The notes: generated by a model from the letters alone, not told the origin. DNA of 64,000 bases from Caulobacter sp. UNC358MFTsu5.1 (GCF_000712075.1 NZ_JONW01000002.1:95658-159657), one strand, 5' to 3'; positions 26,203 to 34,024 are shown, numbered from the stretch's first letter. Made by a program: numbers and translations.

Positions 26203-27282
26203 GTGCAGGACGTCACGGTCGTACTGTTCGATGACGGGCTGGCCTCGACGGCCGTCCTGCCGATGGAGATCTTCCATACGGCCGGCGCGCTGTGGGCCCA
26301 GCTACACGGCCGACCGCCCGCGCCGCGCTTCCGGGTGCGCACGGCGTCGCTGACCGGCGCGCCGGTGCGCACGCCCTACGGCGCCCTGATCACCCCGGAG
26401 GTCCGCCTCGACCAGGTCGAGCGCACCGACATCGTGATCGTGCCGACCTCGGGCCTGGACCTGGACGTGAAGCTGCTGGAGAACAGCGCCATCCTGCCGT
26501 GGCTGCGCCGTCATCACGCGTCCGGAGCCTATGTGGCCGGGGTCTGCATGGGGGCGGCCTACCTGGCCGAGGCCGGGCTGCTGGACGGTCGGATCGGCAC
26601 CACCCACTGGGCGCTGGGCGAGGCGTTCGCCGCCCGCTATCCCAAGGTCCGCTGGCGGCCAGACCAGTTCGTCACCGAGGACGGCCGGCTGCTGTGCAGC
26701 GGCGGGGTCATGGCGGCGATGGATGTCAGCCTGTACCTGGTCGAGAAGCTGTGCGGCCACGAGATAGCGGTGCAGACGGCCAAGGCGCTGCTGATGTCGA
26801 TGCCGCGCACCCATCAGTCCGGCTACGCGGTGCTGCCGCTGTCGGCCCCGCACGACGACGCCGACGTGCGCGACGTCGAGGCCTATGTGCAGGGCGCGTT
26901 CCACCAGGACCTCAGCGTGGAGGACATGGCCGCCCGGGCGGGACTGGGCGAGCGCACCTTCGTGCGCCGCTTCAAGGCCGCCACCGGCCAGCGGCCCGGG
27001 GCCTATCTGCAAGCCGTGCGGATCGAGGCGGCCAAGATGCTGCTGGAGCGGGAGGCGCGCTCGATCCAGGCCGTCAGCTCGGCGGTCGGCTACGACGACG
27101 TCGCGTTCTTCCGGCAGCTGTTCAAGCGGGCCACCGGCATGACGCCGGCCGAATACCGCCAGCGGTTCGGGGCGCTGCACGTGCGCAGCGGCCCGTTCGC
27201 CCGGGCGGAGCCGCCCGAAGGCGTCGCCGTCCTAGCCGACGAACGCCCGCTCGATCACGAAGTCGCCCGGCTCGGCGTTTGA
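26203..27282 (+). CDS. GlxA-like transcriptional regulator (DJ-1/PfpI domain plus AraC helix-turn-helix)
   Basis: A 359-residue regulator. The N-terminal class I amidotransferase-like domain (about residues 1-190) has AGVCMGAAYLAEAG at the nucleophile elbow, with cysteine retained. The C-terminal AraC domain (about 235-335) shows DLSVEDMAARAGLGERTFVRRF and SIQAVSSAVGYDDVAFFRQLFKRATGMTPAEYR. Such proteins activate catabolic or stress genes; the ligand is not predictable. The GTG start at 26203 is the best in-frame choice before the conserved QDVTVVLFDD. Its last 51 bases overlap the convergent fpr gene, so the terminal tail may be poorly conserved. Confidence 0.85.
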   Translation: MQDVTVVLFDDGLASTAVLPMEIFHTAGALWAQLHGRPPAPRFRVRTASLTGAPVRTPYGALITPEVRLDQVERTDIVIVPTSGLDLDVKLLENSAILPWLRRHHASGAYVAGVCMGAAYLAEAGLLDGRIGTTHWALGEAFAARYPKVRWRPDQFVTEDGRLLCSGGVMAAMDVSLYLVEKLCGHEIAVQTAKALLMSMPRTHQSGYAVLPLSAPHDDADVRDVEAYVQGAFHQDLSVEDMAARAGLGERTFVRRFKAATGQRPGAYLQAVRIEAAKMLLEREARSIQAVSSAVGYDDVAFFRQLFKRATGMTPAEYRQRFGALHVRSGPFARAEPPEGVAVLADERPLDHEVARLGV

Positions 27283-28068
27283 GCCCTCGACCAGGCCGTG
27301 GGCCTCCAGCAGGGCGGCGGTGTCCTTGATCATGGCCATCGAGCCGCACAGCATGGCGCGGTCGTGCTCGGGATCGAACTTCACCTGCTCCAGGCCGAGG
27401 TCGGCGAACAGCTTGCCGCTCTCGATCAGGTCGGTGAACCGGCCCTGGCGCTCGAACGGCTCGCGGGTGACGGTGGGATAGTAGACCAGCTGGGCCTTGG
27501 CCTCGTCGCCGACCAGCGGGTCGTCGTGGATCTCGGCGGTGAACAGGTCGCGATAGGCCAGTTCCTGCACCTCGCGCACGCCGTGGGCGACGATCACCTG
27601 CTCGAAGCGGCTGTAGGCGTCGGGGTCGCGGGCCACCGACAGCCAGGGGGCCAGGCCCGTGCCGGTGCCGAACAGGAACAGGCGCTTGCCCGGGCGGACG
27701 GCGTCCAGCACCAGGGTGCCGGTCGGCTTCTTGCCCAGCAGGATCTGGTCGCCTTCCTTGATCTGCTGCAGGCGCGATGTCAGGGGGCCGTCGGGCACCT
27801 TGATCGAGAAGAACTCCAGCTCCTCGGCGAAGTGCGGCGAGCCGATCGAATAGGCGCGCAGGATCGGCTTCTTTTCACCCAGGTCCTCGCGCGGCGGCAG
27901 GCCGATCATCACGAACTCGCCCGAGCGGAAGCGGAAGCTGGCCGGGCGGGTGATGGCGAAGCTGAACAGGCGGTCCGTCCAGTGCTTGACCCACAGCACG
28001 GTCTCGGTGTGCCAGGCGGCTTCCTTGACGGGAGCGGGCGCGGGAACGGTGGTTTCGATGGCCGACAT
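27232..28068 (-). CDS. fpr: Ferredoxin--NADP reductase
   Basis: A 278-residue FAD enzyme exchanging electrons between NADPH and ferredoxin or flavodoxin. It has the bacterial subclass FAD motif RAYSIGS, LLGKKPTGTLVLD, FGTGTGLAPWLSV for the NADP side, CGSMAMIKD, and the typical C-terminus VIERAFVG. Length fits the proteobacterial Fpr group. The 283 bases upstream (28069-28351) hold its promoter region and that of the lipoprotein gene, but I see no clear regulator site. It overlaps the convergent regulator gene by 51 bases. Confidence 0.95.
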   Translation of the reverse strand: MSAIETTVPAPAPVKEAAWHTETVLWVKHWTDRLFSFAITRPASFRFRSGEFVMIGLPPREDLGEKKPILRAYSIGSPHFAEELEFFSIKVPDGPLTSRLQQIKEGDQILLGKKPTGTLVLDAVRPGKRLFLFGTGTGLAPWLSVARDPDAYSRFEQVIVAHGVREVQELAYRDLFTAEIHDDPLVGDEAKAQLVYYPTVTREPFERQGRFTDLIESGKLFADLGLEQVKFDPEHDRAMLCGSMAMIKDTAALLEAHGLVEGSNAEPGDFVIERAFVG

Positions 28069-28351
28069 AAGTGGGTTTCAAGTCCTGGACGCGTGGCGGA
28101 CCACGCTATTCTGAGATGGCGTCGCCTAGGCCCTAGAAGCGACTGCGTCTCATGTGAGCACAGGCGCGTGGATGTCAACTTTGGTGGTCTGAAAGGGCTT
28201 TGAGAAATTCTTCCCCAAAAGCGTCAAAATGGCGGGCGCCTGTTTTTTGAACCGTGTCAAAATTGTGATTGCCGCCTCCCCAAACGGGGCGCACTCTTCC
28301 TCTTGCCCCCGCGTCCTAGACGAAGCGGAGGCCAACGATACGGAGGAACGG

Positions 28352-28741
28352 ATGCGGGTTAGGTTCGTGATGGCCGCCGCGGCGGTCAGTGTGTTGGCGT
28401 TAGGCGTAACGGCTTGCAATGAGACCGGAAGCTCCGGTCAAACCCAAGCCCAGCAGGTGTCTCTCGAAGGGAAGTCGGTCACGGCTTCCGGCTGCGTACG
28501 CCCGGTGGAGAACACCTCGTGCATGGTGGTTCGCGGCCCCGGCGGCGGCTACTACGATATTTCCGGAGCCAGCCCGGCGCCGGATCCCGCCAAGGGCGTG
28601 GGCATCTCCCTGCAAGGACGTGATCTGGGTGAGAACACCCAGTGCGGGCGCAAGCTCAACGACGTGAAGTGGTCGTACCTGAACGTCCAGTGCGCCGCGG
28701 CCGCCCCGGCGCCCGCGCCGGAAACGGAAAAGGCCGGCTAA
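28352..28741 (+). CDS. Small lipoprotein, function unknown
   Basis: A 129-residue protein with a lipoprotein signal: hydrophobic core then VTAC, giving lipidated Cys22. The mature part NETGSSGQTQAQQ is a flexible linker, then a small domain with three further cysteines (SGCVRP, TSCMV, TQCGR) and NVQCAA near the end, followed by an Ala/Pro tail. The start is fixed by GGAGG five bases upstream of the ATG. It is probably membrane-anchored on the periplasmic side. I do not recognise the family. Confidence 0.75.
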   Translation: MRVRFVMAAAAVSVLALGVTACNETGSSGQTQAQQVSLEGKSVTASGCVRPVENTSCMVVRGPGGGYYDISGASPAPDPAKGVGISLQGRDLGENTQCGRKLNDVKWSYLNVQCAAAAPAPAPETEKAG

Positions 28742-28746
28742 TCGAC

Positions 28747-28935
28747 TCAGGCTTCGCCGGAGCCCGGATCGGTCCGGGTCTTCGGCGAGTCCGAACTGCC
28801 CTCCGCGCCGCGCGGTTCGGTCGCGGGACGCGGGGCCTTGCCGTCGGAGCCGGAGGCGGGGCGCTGGTTCTCGTTCTCGACCTCGCGGTTGGACGGCCTG
28901 TCCTGGCTGGGCCTATCTTGGCTGGGCGTCGGCAT
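28747..28935 (-). CDS. Short disordered hydrophilic protein
   Basis: A 62-residue protein, almost entirely charged and small residues, with a tandem SQDRP repeat near the N-terminus and no hydrophobic core, so it should be disordered. The reason to accept it is a strong ribosome site (GGAGG eight bases before the ATG) and clean spacing: five bases from the convergent lipoprotein stop. Function unknown. Confidence 0.5.
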   Translation of the reverse strand: MPTPSQDRPSQDRPSNREVENENQRPASGSDGKAPRPATEPRGAEGSSDSPKTRTDPGSGEA

Positions 28936-29177
28936 GGCGCGTTTCCTCCGGGCTTTGGTTTGGCCAAGGTCTAACGCGCCGCTCCCGCGGCTGATCCTTC
29001 GGGACCAGGCATCGAATCCGCCGATCGCGCTCCGGCCGCTTGCCGGGCTCGAACGACCCTGCTAAACGACGCGGCTCTGGCGATGAGACCAACGCGCCGG
29101 CGGGCTTCAAAGAGCCTACCGGCGCGATGTTCATTGTCGGAAAGCCGGAATCTCCGCTAAGGGGATCGCGGTTCCGC

Positions 29178-29253
29178 AGGAGTGTAGCTCAGCTGGTAGA
29201 GCATCGGTCTCCAAAACCGAGGGTCGTGGGTTCGAGTCCCTCCACTCCTGCCA
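29178..29253 (+). tRNA. tRNA-Trp (anticodon CCA)
   Basis: A complete cloverleaf: acceptor AGGAGTG paired with CACTCCT, D-loop AGCTGGTAGA, anticodon stem TCGGT/ACCGA around loop CTCCAAA (anticodon CCA), T-loop GGTTCGAGTCC, encoded CCA end. It lies just upstream of secE, a common bacterial arrangement. Confidence 0.98.
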
Positions 29254-29317
29254 CTATATGTCATCGGTCACCCCGGCTTTCGGGCTGACCTATCGAAAGT
29301 CGCGAGCCTCTTAAGTC

Positions 29318-29635
29318 ATGGCCAGGAAACCGGGTTCCAGCCCGTCTGCGATCAAGAACCGCGCCGCGAAGACGGCCGCGGCGCTCGCGCCCGCCGGTCA
29401 GGCGGCCGCCGCCGCCAAGGCTCCGGCTCCGCCGAAGAAGCCGATCAACCCGCTTCGCTTCGCGCAGGAAGTCCGCGCCGAGGCCCGCAAGATCACCTGG
29501 ACCACCCGCAAGGAGACCTGGATCACCTCGGTGATGGTCTTCATCATGGTGGTGCTGGCCTCGCTGTTCTTCACCTTCGCCGACTGGATCCTGGGCCTGG
29601 GCGCCAACCTGCTCCTCAAGATCGCCGCGGGATAA
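29318..29635 (+). CDS. secE: Preprotein translocase subunit SecE
   Basis: A 105-residue short-form SecE, which clamps SecY in the SecYEG channel. The family signature is RFAQEVRAEARKITWTTRKETWITS, followed by one membrane segment (about residues 70-95). The N-terminal 45 residues are an Ala/Pro/Lys-rich extension, probably disordered. nusG follows eight bases after the stop, the conserved pairing. Confidence 0.96.
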   Translation: MARKPGSSPSAIKNRAAKTAAALAPAGQAAAAAKAPAPPKKPINPLRFAQEVRAEARKITWTTRKETWITSVMVFIMVVLASLFFTFADWILGLGANLLLKIAAG

Positions 29636-29643
29636 GACACACC

Positions 29644-30201
29644 ATGAGCAACGAAACCGCGTCCAATCCGAACCACAAGTGGTACATCGTCCACGCCTAC
29701 TCGAACTTCGAGAAGAAGGTGGCCGAGAGCATCCGCGAACAGGCCAAGAGCCACGGTCTGGAAGACAGCTTCTCCGAAATCCTGGTCCCCACCGAGGACG
29801 TCGTCGAGATCCGTCGCGGCCGCAAGGTCAACGCCGAGCGCAAGTTCTTCCCCGGCTACGTGCTGGTGAAGATGAACCTCTCGGACGAAGCCTACCACCT
29901 GATCAAGAACACCCCGAAGGTCACGGGCTTCCTGGGCAGCGCTTCGAAGCCGCAGCCGGTCTCCGAAAAGGAAGTCCAGCGCATCATCGGCACCATCGAA
30001 GAGGGCGTCGAGCGCCCCAAGACCGTGGTGCTGTTCGAGGTCGGCGAGAACGTCCGCGTCACCGACGGCCCGTTCGCCAGCTTCAACGGCTCGGTCGAGC
30101 AGGTCGATGAGGAGCGGGCCCGCCTGCGCGTCACCGTCTCGATCTTCGGCCGCGCCACCCCGGTGGAACTGGAATACAGCCAGGTCGAGAAGATCGCCTA
30201 A
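29644..30201 (+). CDS. nusG: Transcription antitermination/elongation factor NusG
   Basis: A 185-residue factor that binds RNA polymerase and links it to Rho and the ribosome. The N-terminal NGN domain begins WYIVHAYSNFEKKVAESI and includes FFPGYVLVKM. The C-terminal KOW domain carries VTDGPFASFNGSVEQVDEE. It is co-transcribed with secE. A strong terminator follows, so rplK and rplA, its usual partners, are not on this transcript. Confidence 0.97.
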   Translation: MSNETASNPNHKWYIVHAYSNFEKKVAESIREQAKSHGLEDSFSEILVPTEDVVEIRRGRKVNAERKFFPGYVLVKMNLSDEAYHLIKNTPKVTGFLGSASKPQPVSEKEVQRIIGTIEEGVERPKTVVLFEVGENVRVTDGPFASFNGSVEQVDEERARLRVTVSIFGRATPVELEYSQVEKIA

Positions 30202-30227
30202 GAGCGGCTTTCCAGCCGAAGCTTTCG

Positions 30228-30260
30228 AAAACCCCGCGTCGGAAACGACGCGGGGTTTTT
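30228..30260 (+). terminator. Rho-independent terminator of secE-nusG
   Basis: ACCCCGCGTC (30231-30240) pairs perfectly with 30247-30256 around GGAAAC, followed by a run of Ts and preceded by As. Confidence 0.9.
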
Positions 30261-30283
30261 GCTGTCCGCAGCGTAGGCGCCGC

Positions 30284-30326
30284 TTGACGCGGCCTCCTTA
30301 ATATAGCCAATTAGCAATATAGCTAT
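30284..30326 (+). promoter_or_regulatory. Promoter and operator of the ArsR/SRPBCC pair
   Basis: TTGACGC at 30284-30290 is a good -35. Downstream, AATATAGC is repeated at 30300 and 30316, and ATAGC/GCTAT form an inverted pair (30303-30307 and 30322-30326). The repeats cover the -10 region and lie just before the regulator start, as expected for an autorepressed ArsR-type gene. Confidence 0.5.
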
Positions 30327-30338
30327 GAGGCAATGAGA

Positions 30339-30692
30339 ATGCTCGCCACCCAGCCCCAACAGCTCGACCTGGTGTTCGCCGCCCTGGCCGATCCCACCCG
30401 CCGGGCGATCCTGGCGCGGCTGGCCCAGGGCGAGGCCACGGTCAACGACCTGGTCGCGCCGTTCGACCTGGCCCAGCCCACCATCTCCAAGCACCTGAAG
30501 GTGCTGGAGGGCGCGGGCCTGGTGTCGCGCGGCCGCAGCGCCCAGTTCCGCCCGGTGCGCCTGGAGGCGGGGCCGCTGGCCGGCGTCGACCAGTGGATCG
30601 GCGGCTACCGCCAGTTCTGGGCCCAGAGCCACGACCGCCTCGAGGCCTATGTCAAAACCCTGCAAGCCGAGGAGAGTTCGCGTGACGACTGA
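30339..30692 (+). CDS. ArsR-family transcriptional regulator
   Basis: A 117-residue winged helix regulator. LVFAALADPTRRAILARLAQGEATVNDLV and AQPTISKHLKVLEGAGLVSRG are the DNA-binding part. There are no cysteines, so it is not a classical metal sensor. It belongs to the ArsR group usually paired with an SRPBCC protein. The ATG at 30339 was preferred over 30333 because GAGG then lies at the right distance. The stop overlaps the next gene by 11 bases. Confidence 0.88.
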   Translation: MLATQPQQLDLVFAALADPTRRAILARLAQGEATVNDLVAPFDLAQPTISKHLKVLEGAGLVSRGRSAQFRPVRLEAGPLAGVDQWIGGYRQFWAQSHDRLEAYVKTLQAEESSRDD

Positions 30693-31149
30693 AGCCCAGG
30701 CCGATCGCCAGATCATCATCACCCGCCAGTTCGACGCGCCCGCGCGCATCGTGTTCCTGGCCCACAGCAAGCCCGAGCATGTGAAGCGGTGGTTCGGTCC
30801 CGTGGACTGGCCGCTGACGACCTGCGAGATGGATTTCCGGGTGGGCGGCCGCTTCCACTTCGCCATGACCGGCCCGAACGACGAGCCCGGCCCGCCGTTC
30901 GGCGGCGAGTATCTGGAGATCGAGCCGGACCGGCGGATCGTCTACACCAACGGCTTCGACGCCCCGGGCTCGCCGCGCTTCGTCACCGAGGTCACGCTCG
31001 AGGAAACCGGCGGCAAGACGACCCTGACCCAGGTCACCACCTTCGAGTCCAAGGCCGTGCGCGATCAGTACGTCGAGATGGGCTACGCCGAAGGGACCAA
31101 TTCGGCCTACGACCAACTGGGCGACGTGGCCGTGGAGCTGAAGGGGTAG
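30682..31149 (+). CDS. SRPBCC (AHSA1-like) domain protein
   Basis: A 155-residue START-like fold protein with ITRQFDAPARIVFLAHSKPEHVKRWFGP near the N-terminus and GGEYLEIEPDRRIVYTNGFD, the typical AHSA1/DUF1801-neighbour pattern. Members bind hydrophobic ligands, but few have known roles. GTG start with GAGGAG upstream; it overlaps the regulator gene, so the two are translationally coupled. The pair ArsR plus SRPBCC is a recurrent bacterial module. Confidence 0.88.
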   Translation: MTTEAQADRQIIITRQFDAPARIVFLAHSKPEHVKRWFGPVDWPLTTCEMDFRVGGRFHFAMTGPNDEPGPPFGGEYLEIEPDRRIVYTNGFDAPGSPRFVTEVTLEETGGKTTLTQVTTFESKAVRDQYVEMGYAEGTNSAYDQLGDVAVELKG

Positions 31150-31165
31150 GGGGCGACTAAAATCG

Positions 31166-31277
31166 GTTGTCATCCCGGAAGCCTCGCAGAGGCTGGCCGG
31201 GACCTAGGGGACTGGGCAGATGCTTTGCAGTTCACCTGGGTCCCGGACAAGCGCTGCGCGCTTTCCGGGATGACAAC
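31166..31277. repeat. Palindromic repeat element D
   Basis: Outer arms GTTGTCATCCCGG and CCGGGATGACAAC are complementary. Internal hairpins use CCTCGCAGAGG and GCGCTGCGCGC. It shares the CATCCCGG/CCGGGATG core and GACCTAGG/CCTGGGTC segments with family A. It lies between the SRPBCC gene and the convergent MerR gene. Confidence 0.75.
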
Positions 31278-31305
31278 AAAAGGCGGTGGTTGAAAGGGCG
31301 AGCCC

Positions 31306-31719
31306 TCACGCCCCCTCGAACGCCGACAGGATGGGGCAGGGGCCCGTCGTGGTCTCGCCGCAGGCGCGGGCCAGGCGCTTCAGCGCGTCGCGGGCCGTCT
31401 GCAGCTCGGCGATCCTGGCGTCCAGGGCGGCGATGCGCTCCAGGGCCAGGCCTCGCGCCCGGGCGTGGTCGTCGCCGGCGTCCAGGGCCAGCAGCTCGGC
31501 GACCTGTTCCAGGGTAAAGCCGGCCGCCTGGGCCGCGCGGATGAAGCGCAGGCGGCGCACGTCGGCCTCGCCGTAGCGCCGCACACCGCCGGCCGAGGCG
31601 CCGCCCTCGGGTCGCGCCGGCTGCTCCAGCAGGCCGCGCCGCTGGTAGTAGCGCACGGTCTCCACGCCTACCCCGCCGGCTTGGGCCAGGCCCGCGATCG
31701 TCGTCGACTTCATGGCCAT
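31306..31719 (-). CDS. MerR-family metal-type regulator
   Basis: A 137-residue regulator: helix-turn-helix ETVRYYQRRGLLEQPARPEGGASAG..VRRY in the N-terminal half, a long dimerisation helix, then a metal-binding loop ACGETTTGPCPIL with two cysteines seven residues apart, as in CueR, rather than eight as in MerR of Tn501. The cysteine that MerR has at the start of the dimerisation helix is absent (GDDHARARG). A mercury-type three-cysteine site is therefore incomplete. The ATG at 31719 has GAGG six bases upstream; 31713 is an alternative. It is divergent from the glutaredoxin-MauE gene and should control it. Confidence 0.85.
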   Translation of the reverse strand: MAMKSTTIAGLAQAGGVGVETVRYYQRRGLLEQPARPEGGASAGGVRRYGEADVRRLRFIRAAQAAGFTLEQVAELLALDAGDDHARARGLALERIAALDARIAELQTARDALKRLARACGETTTGPCPILSAFEGA

Positions 31720-31729
31720 CCCGCGCCTC

Positions 31730-31760
31730 TTGACTCCGTACCATGGTACGGAACTCATAT
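31730..31760 (+). promoter_or_regulatory. MerR-type promoter-operator, mer-like
   Basis: TTGACT (31730-31735), a 19-base spacer and TCATAT (31755-31760): the over-long spacer that MerR-family proteins untwist. Inside it is an 18-base perfect palindrome TCCGTACCATGGTACGGA. The TTGACTCCGTAC half resembles the operator of classical mer operons. It lies between the divergent regulator and the glutaredoxin fusion. Confidence 0.85.
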
Positions 31761-31798
31761 GAGCGGGGTCCCGTTCTCGGGCAAGCCGGAGACCCTCG

Positions 31799-32551
31799 AT
31801 GACCGCCTCGACCACGACCTCGCCTCGGACCGCCGTCCTCTATCGGATGGTGACCGACCAGCACGTCTGTCCCTGGGGTCTGCGCGCCAGGGACCTGCTG
31901 CGCCGCCGGGGCTACGCGGTCGAGGACCATCTGCTGACGACGCGCGAGGAGATCGACGTCTTCAAGGCCGCCCACGGGGTGGCGACCACGCCCCAGGCCT
32001 TCATCGACGGCCAACCTATCGGCGGCTACGACGACCTGCGCCGCCATTTCGGCCTGCGGGTGCGCGACCCCAAGGCCCTGACCTACACGCCGGTGATCGC
32101 GGTGTTCGCCGTCGCGGCCCTGACGGCGCTGGCCGCCAACTACGCCGCGACCGGCCAGGTCTTCACCGCCCACGCCCTGCAATGGTTCATCGCCTTCTCG
32201 ATGTGCGCCCTGGGCATGCTGAAGCTGCGCGACATCGAGACCTTCTCGACCATGTTCCTGGGTTACGACCTGCTGGCCCAGCGCTGGCTGCCCTACGCCC
32301 GGGTCTATCCGTTCGCCGAGGTCGGGGCCGGGGTGCTGATGATCGCCGGCGCCCTGACCTGGCTGTCTGCGCCGGTGGCGCTGTTCATCGGGACCGTCGG
32401 GGCCGTGTCGGTGTTCAAGGCGGTCTACATCGACAAGCGCCAGCTGAAATGCGCCTGCGTGGGCGGCGACAGCAACGTGCCGCTGGGCTTCGTGTCGCTG
32501 ACCGAGAACCTGATGATGATCGCCATGGCGGTCTGGATGCTGGTCATGTAG
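31799..32551 (+). CDS. Glutaredoxin-MauE/DoxX fusion membrane protein
   Basis: A 250-residue fusion. Residues about 10-88 form a glutaredoxin fold with a single-cysteine site CPWG (Cys24) and the GSH-binding-like TTPQAFIDGQPIGGYDDL. Residues about 96-250 are a four-helix membrane domain of the MauE/DoxX group, with CxC (Cys218, Cys220) in KCACVGGDSNVPLG. A thiol relay from cytoplasmic glutathione to the membrane cysteines, or metal handling, is an inference. CGGAG lies seven bases upstream of the ATG. It is the only gene directly downstream of the MerR-type promoter. Confidence 0.85.
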   Translation: MTASTTTSPRTAVLYRMVTDQHVCPWGLRARDLLRRRGYAVEDHLLTTREEIDVFKAAHGVATTPQAFIDGQPIGGYDDLRRHFGLRVRDPKALTYTPVIAVFAVAALTALAANYAATGQVFTAHALQWFIAFSMCALGMLKLRDIETFSTMFLGYDLLAQRWLPYARVYPFAEVGAGVLMIAGALTWLSAPVALFIGTVGAVSVFKAVYIDKRQLKCACVGGDSNVPLGFVSLTENLMMIAMAVWMLVM

Positions 32552-32646
32552 CGGCCTTTACGGCCCGCTTACGCCGGCGGGCCGGAGTCGAATGGCGCCC
32601 TTACGCGGCGCGGCGCGACAAGGACGGACCTTCTGGAGTCCGTCCG

Positions 32647-32892
32647 ATGTCCGCCTTCCGTTGCAAACTCGCCTCCCTGGCCCTGGCGTTCGCCGCGGTC
32701 GGAGGCTTCGTCCTGTTTCTGGTGCTGGCCGCCCGGCATCCGCACGAGGCGCCGCTGCTGCGCATCCTGGCCTTCCTGTGGCTGGTCGCGGCCGGCGCGT
32801 CCAAGCTGGTGTTCGACCTGACCGAGAGCGCCGAGCGCGACCAACGCCACGAACCGTCGCGCCACGACCCATTGCAAGGCTTCCGGGAATAG
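32647..32892 (+). CDS. Small membrane protein, function unknown
   Basis: An 81-residue protein with two hydrophobic segments (about residues 9-29 and 38-56) and a charged C-terminal tail rich in Glu, Arg and His. GGAG lies nine bases upstream of the ATG. It follows the glutaredoxin fusion by 95 bases on the same strand and could be part of the same response. No recognisable domain. Confidence 0.6.
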   Translation: MSAFRCKLASLALAFAAVGGFVLFLVLAARHPHEAPLLRILAFLWLVAAGASKLVFDLTESAERDQRHEPSRHDPLQGFRE

Positions 32893-32929
32893 GGAGGATG
32901 CGGCGCGCCGCCGCTTCCGGAGCCCGACC

Positions 32930-33391
32930 ATGGCCGACGACCTCCGTGTCCGCCCCCTGACCCGCGCCGACCATGCCCAGTGGCTGCCCCTTTGGGACGG
33001 CTACAACGCCTTCTACGGCCGCTCGGGCGAGACGGCCCTGGACCCGGCGGTCACGGCCATGACCTGGTCGCGCATCTTCGACGCCGACGAGCCGGTGCAT
33101 GGCCTGGTCGCCGAACAGGACGGCCGCCTGCTGGGGCTGGTCCACTATCTCTTCCACCGCAGCACCACGATGATCGAGCCGATCTGCTATCTGCAGGACC
33201 TGTTCACGACGGAGCAGGCGCGGGGCAAGGGCGTGGGCCGAGCCCTGATCGAGGCGGTGTACGACGCCGCCCGGGCGGCGGGGGCGTCGCGGGTCTACTG
33301 GCAGACCCACGAGACCAACGCCACGGCGATGAAGCTGTACGACCAGGTCGCCGACAAGTCGGGGTTCCTGGTCTATCGCAAGCCGCTCTGA
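32930..33391 (+). CDS. GNAT-family N-acetyltransferase
   Basis: A 153-residue acetyl-CoA dependent acyltransferase. The acetyl-CoA binding motif is QARGKGVGRALIEAVYDAA (Q/R-x-x-G-x-G), preceded by YLQDLFTTE and followed by YWQTHETNATAMKLYDQV. These C-terminal motifs fit the group acting on small amines, but the substrate is unknown. It lies 37 bases after the small membrane protein and converges on the TetR gene. Confidence 0.9.
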   Translation: MADDLRVRPLTRADHAQWLPLWDGYNAFYGRSGETALDPAVTAMTWSRIFDADEPVHGLVAEQDGRLLGLVHYLFHRSTTMIEPICYLQDLFTTEQARGKGVGRALIEAVYDAARAAGASRVYWQTHETNATAMKLYDQVADKSGFLVYRKPL

Positions 33392-33403
33392 GGCGAGGCG
33401 GCG

Positions 33404-33982
33404 CTACTTCGCCCGCAGTCCCGCCATCATCACGCCCAGCAACCGCCGCGCGCCGGCGTCCCAGCCCGGCTGTTCGTAGCCGACGCTGAGGCCGCTCATC
33501 ATCCTGAGGATGTCGTCGAAGCCGATGTCGGTCCGGATGTCGCCGGCGGCGTGGGCCGCCTTCGTCAAGCGCTCCAGGGTCGGCAGGATGGCGGCGCCGG
33601 AGCTGGCGTAGACGCGCGAGCCTTCGCCCGGATCGGCGCGGAGGGCCGGGGCGACGACGCGCTTGGTGGCCATGTAGTCGATCAGCAGGTTCAGCCAGGC
33701 CTCCAGAGCCTCCCCGGCCGAACGTTCGGCCAGCAGGGCGTCGGCCGAGGCGGCCAGCTGCCCGACCTCGCGCGCATAGACCGCCGCGATCAGGGCCTCC
33801 CGCGTCGGGAAATGCCGATAGAGCGTGCCGATGCCCACGCCGGCCCGGCGCGCGATGTCCTCCAGCGGCGCGTCGGCGCTGGTCTGCGTGAACGCCGCCT
33901 TGGCCGCCGTCAGCAGCAGATCGCGGTTGCGCAGGCTGTCGGCGCGGGGCTTTCGGGCCTTGGGGGCGGAATCTTCGGGCAT
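33404..33982 (-). CDS. TetR-family transcriptional regulator
   Basis: A 192-residue repressor: N-terminal helix-turn-helix with LLTAAKAAFTQTSADAPLEDIARRAGVGIGTLYRHFPTREALI, then an all-helical ligand domain. The start at 33982 (MPEDSAPK) removes an 18-residue leader with no conservation; both starts are possible. It is divergent from the SDR gene, with a palindromic operator between them, the usual layout for a repressor controlling a detoxifying oxidoreductase. Confidence 0.9.
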   Translation of the reverse strand: MPEDSAPKARKPRADSLRNRDLLLTAAKAAFTQTSADAPLEDIARRAGVGIGTLYRHFPTREALIAAVYAREVGQLAASADALLAERSAGEALEAWLNLLIDYMATKRVVAPALRADPGEGSRVYASSGAAILPTLERLTKAAHAAGDIRTDIGFDDILRMMSGLSVGYEQPGWDAGARRLLGVMMAGLRAK

Positions 33983-34006
33983 CGACCTTGAAAAGCGGAG
34001 GGTACC

Positions 34007-34024
34007 TCCGAATATGTATCCGGA
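34007..34024. promoter_or_regulatory. Putative TetR operator
   Basis: TCCGAATATGTATCCGGA is palindromic at seven of nine base pairs and lies midway between the TetR start (33982) and the SDR start (34089). Confidence 0.6.

Noticed and set aside
31306..32551. A true mercury-resistance operon
   Set aside because: The regulator lacks the first mercury-binding cysteine and no mercuric reductase or MerT/MerP transporter is present; only the operator is mer-like.
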